Shown: one piece after another, positions 62,988 through 64,000 of the stretch
Layout: each line of letters begins with the position of its first letter
How positions within the stretch are numbered: the stretch's first letter is position 1
Origin: Coffea arabica
Taxonomy: Eukaryota > Streptophyta > Magnoliopsida > Gentianales > Rubiaceae
Assembly (NCBI RefSeq): GCF_036785885.1
Contig: NC_092320.1
Coordinates: forward strand, 16,059,557 to 16,123,556
Direction of reading: 5' to 3'
Length of the DNA: 64,000 nt
Position numbers and translations under genes: made by a program
Notes under the pieces: generated by a model
Seen by the model: only the letters and a program-made list of their open reading frames with translations
Told to the model about the DNA's origin: nothing
The model's database searches: none

Positions 62988-63215
62988 GATCTCTGACCGT
63001 CGCTTCTATATGGCACAACGGCCAAAGATGTCAATTTTTTTATAAAATCCTCCTGGAAGTCGCGCCATGTAGGAGCGACGGTCAGAGAGGTCAGAAATTT
63101 TTTCTTTTAAAAATCTTCCGGCTATCGCGCCATGTAGGAACGACAGTCAGAGAATTTAAAATTATTTTTTTAAAAAAATCCTTCACCCGTCACGCCATGG
63201 CCAGGTGATTTAGAA
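62988..63215. repeat. Inverted and tandem GC-rich repeats around a CGCCATGTAGG word
   Basis: CTCTGACCGTCGCTTCTATA (62991-63010) is the near-inverse of a unit at 63058-63088 (GTCGCGCCATGTAGGAGCGA, then CGGTCAGAGA). The direct unit recurs 65 bp later at 63123 (ATCGCGCCATGTAGGAACGA, then CAGTCAGAGA), and a damaged third (CCGTCACGCCATGG) at 63188. Units are separated by AT-rich linkers. Confidence 0.8.
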
Positions 63216-63246
63216 ATGCTTTTTTTTTTTAAATCTTTGTACAATT

Positions 63247-63335
63247 CAACAAAAAAGATTTTTAAAAATTTTTCTGATATCAAAATTTTTAAAAATCTTT
63301 CTGATATCAAAATTTTTAAAAATCACGCAGACAGT
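63247..63335. repeat. Short tandem repeat, about 29-bp unit
   Basis: TTTCTGATATCAAAATTTTT then AAAAATC occurs twice in a row (63268 and 63297), with partial copies on each side. Confidence 0.8.
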
Positions 63336-64000
63336 TCGACAAAATTTTAAAAACAAACACTGGCCTCGCTAGCATTTTAAAGGAAGTTAGGTTTTAAAAC
63401 TTTGATTCATTTGTTAAAGGATTTACGGGTTTCTTAAAGAATTAAAGTTTACCATTTTAGCAAGTTTAAGTTATACAACATACTTAATGTTATAATCTGT
63501 TAAATTTAGAAAACGGTTTAATAATATGATTTAAGTTGAAGTGATTGTGTAATGGATGGAAGTATTGCTTAATATTATTATGATTTGTTAATTTTAACTT
63601 TATTATCTATAATGCACACAGAATGTTAAAGGAACCGTAATTGTGTCAGAAAATGAAAAATTATAACGCGAATTGCGATTTATATATTTAAATTTTCCTA
63701 TACAATGCAATCGTATAAAAAGATTAATAACATATTTGTAGAAATGAAGAATTGTTTGTGTGTCATTATTTGGTATACGATAATTAGTTTAAATAATTTA
63801 ATCAATTAAAATAGCTGTAAAACAATTAATACTTATTTGTTTTGTAGGTATTATCCTATAGGGATCCTTTTATCCAATTATAGGGTATAATAAAATAACT
63901 TGTACTTCTTTATTTTGAAAATGTTTAACGTTATTCAAATTGAAAGTGATTGGATTAAACAAAAAAAGTAGACAACCAAATTAAATTAAATGTCATGTGA
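63336..64000. other. AT-rich right edge, no gene recognised
   Basis: No frame with a known domain up to the window end. Confidence 0.45.

Noticed and set aside
1..64000. CRISPR arrays, rRNA or tRNA genes, bacterial-type operons, organellar inserts
   Set aside because: None seen on either strand. The gene structure is that of a plant nuclear chromosome.

Overview
This is nuclear DNA from a flowering plant, almost certainly a eudicot. The genes are split by GT-AG introns and match plant-specific families (plastid-independent LPAT2-type acyltransferase, ExAD-type GT47 arabinosyltransferase, oil-body lipase, plant Pol I large subunit). The intergenic DNA is very AT-rich and full of small non-autonomous transposons. 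Asterid affinity is a guess from the lipase and dioxygenase families, not something the sequence proves.

Layout: the first two coding exons of the RNA polymerase I largest subunit gene lie on the minus strand at the left edge (622-1346). About 11 kb of transposon-rich spacer follows: a TIR element at 1767-2627, a hAT-like MITE at 4051-4546, an (AT)n array, a Helitron 3' end at 8289 and a 213-bp tandem repeat near 11.5 kb. A two-exon gene for a 210-residue AT-hook protein lies on the minus strand at 12520-13238. A region of decay follows: a Gfo/Idh/MocA oxidoreductase pseudogene (15463-16585, minus), a LINE RNase H fragment (17560-17945) and an orphan, stop-containing first exon of an OBL1-type lipase (18509-18761). 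Next is the intact five-exon OBL1-type lipase gene (20286-22175, plus). An 11-exon LPAT2-like gene occupies 25655-31704 (minus), downstream of a 1.1-kb hAT-like element with a perfect 8-bp target duplication.

From 32 to 48 kb I recognise no intact gene. The stretch holds several TIR elements, a complete 400-bp Helitron (35011-35410), nested hairpin elements, a foldback MITE with about 100-bp arms, and a 5'-inverted LINE fragment inside a tandem repeat. A hyoscyamine-6-hydroxylase-like 2-oxoglutarate dioxygenase pseudogene is at 48769-49665. The right part is a complete 14-exon GT47/EGF gene resembling Arabidopsis ExAD (55244-62269, plus), with a run of 21 G in its last intron, followed by a family of inverted and tandem repeats.

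The genes do not form a pathway. Two act on lipids (an acyltransferase that builds phosphatidic acid and a lipase that breaks down triacylglycerol), one on cell-wall glycoproteins, one in rRNA transcription and one probably binds AT-rich DNA. I see no biosynthetic cluster. The most distinctive items are the AT-hook protein, the lipase duplication remnant, and several transposons whose ends and target duplications can be read exactly.
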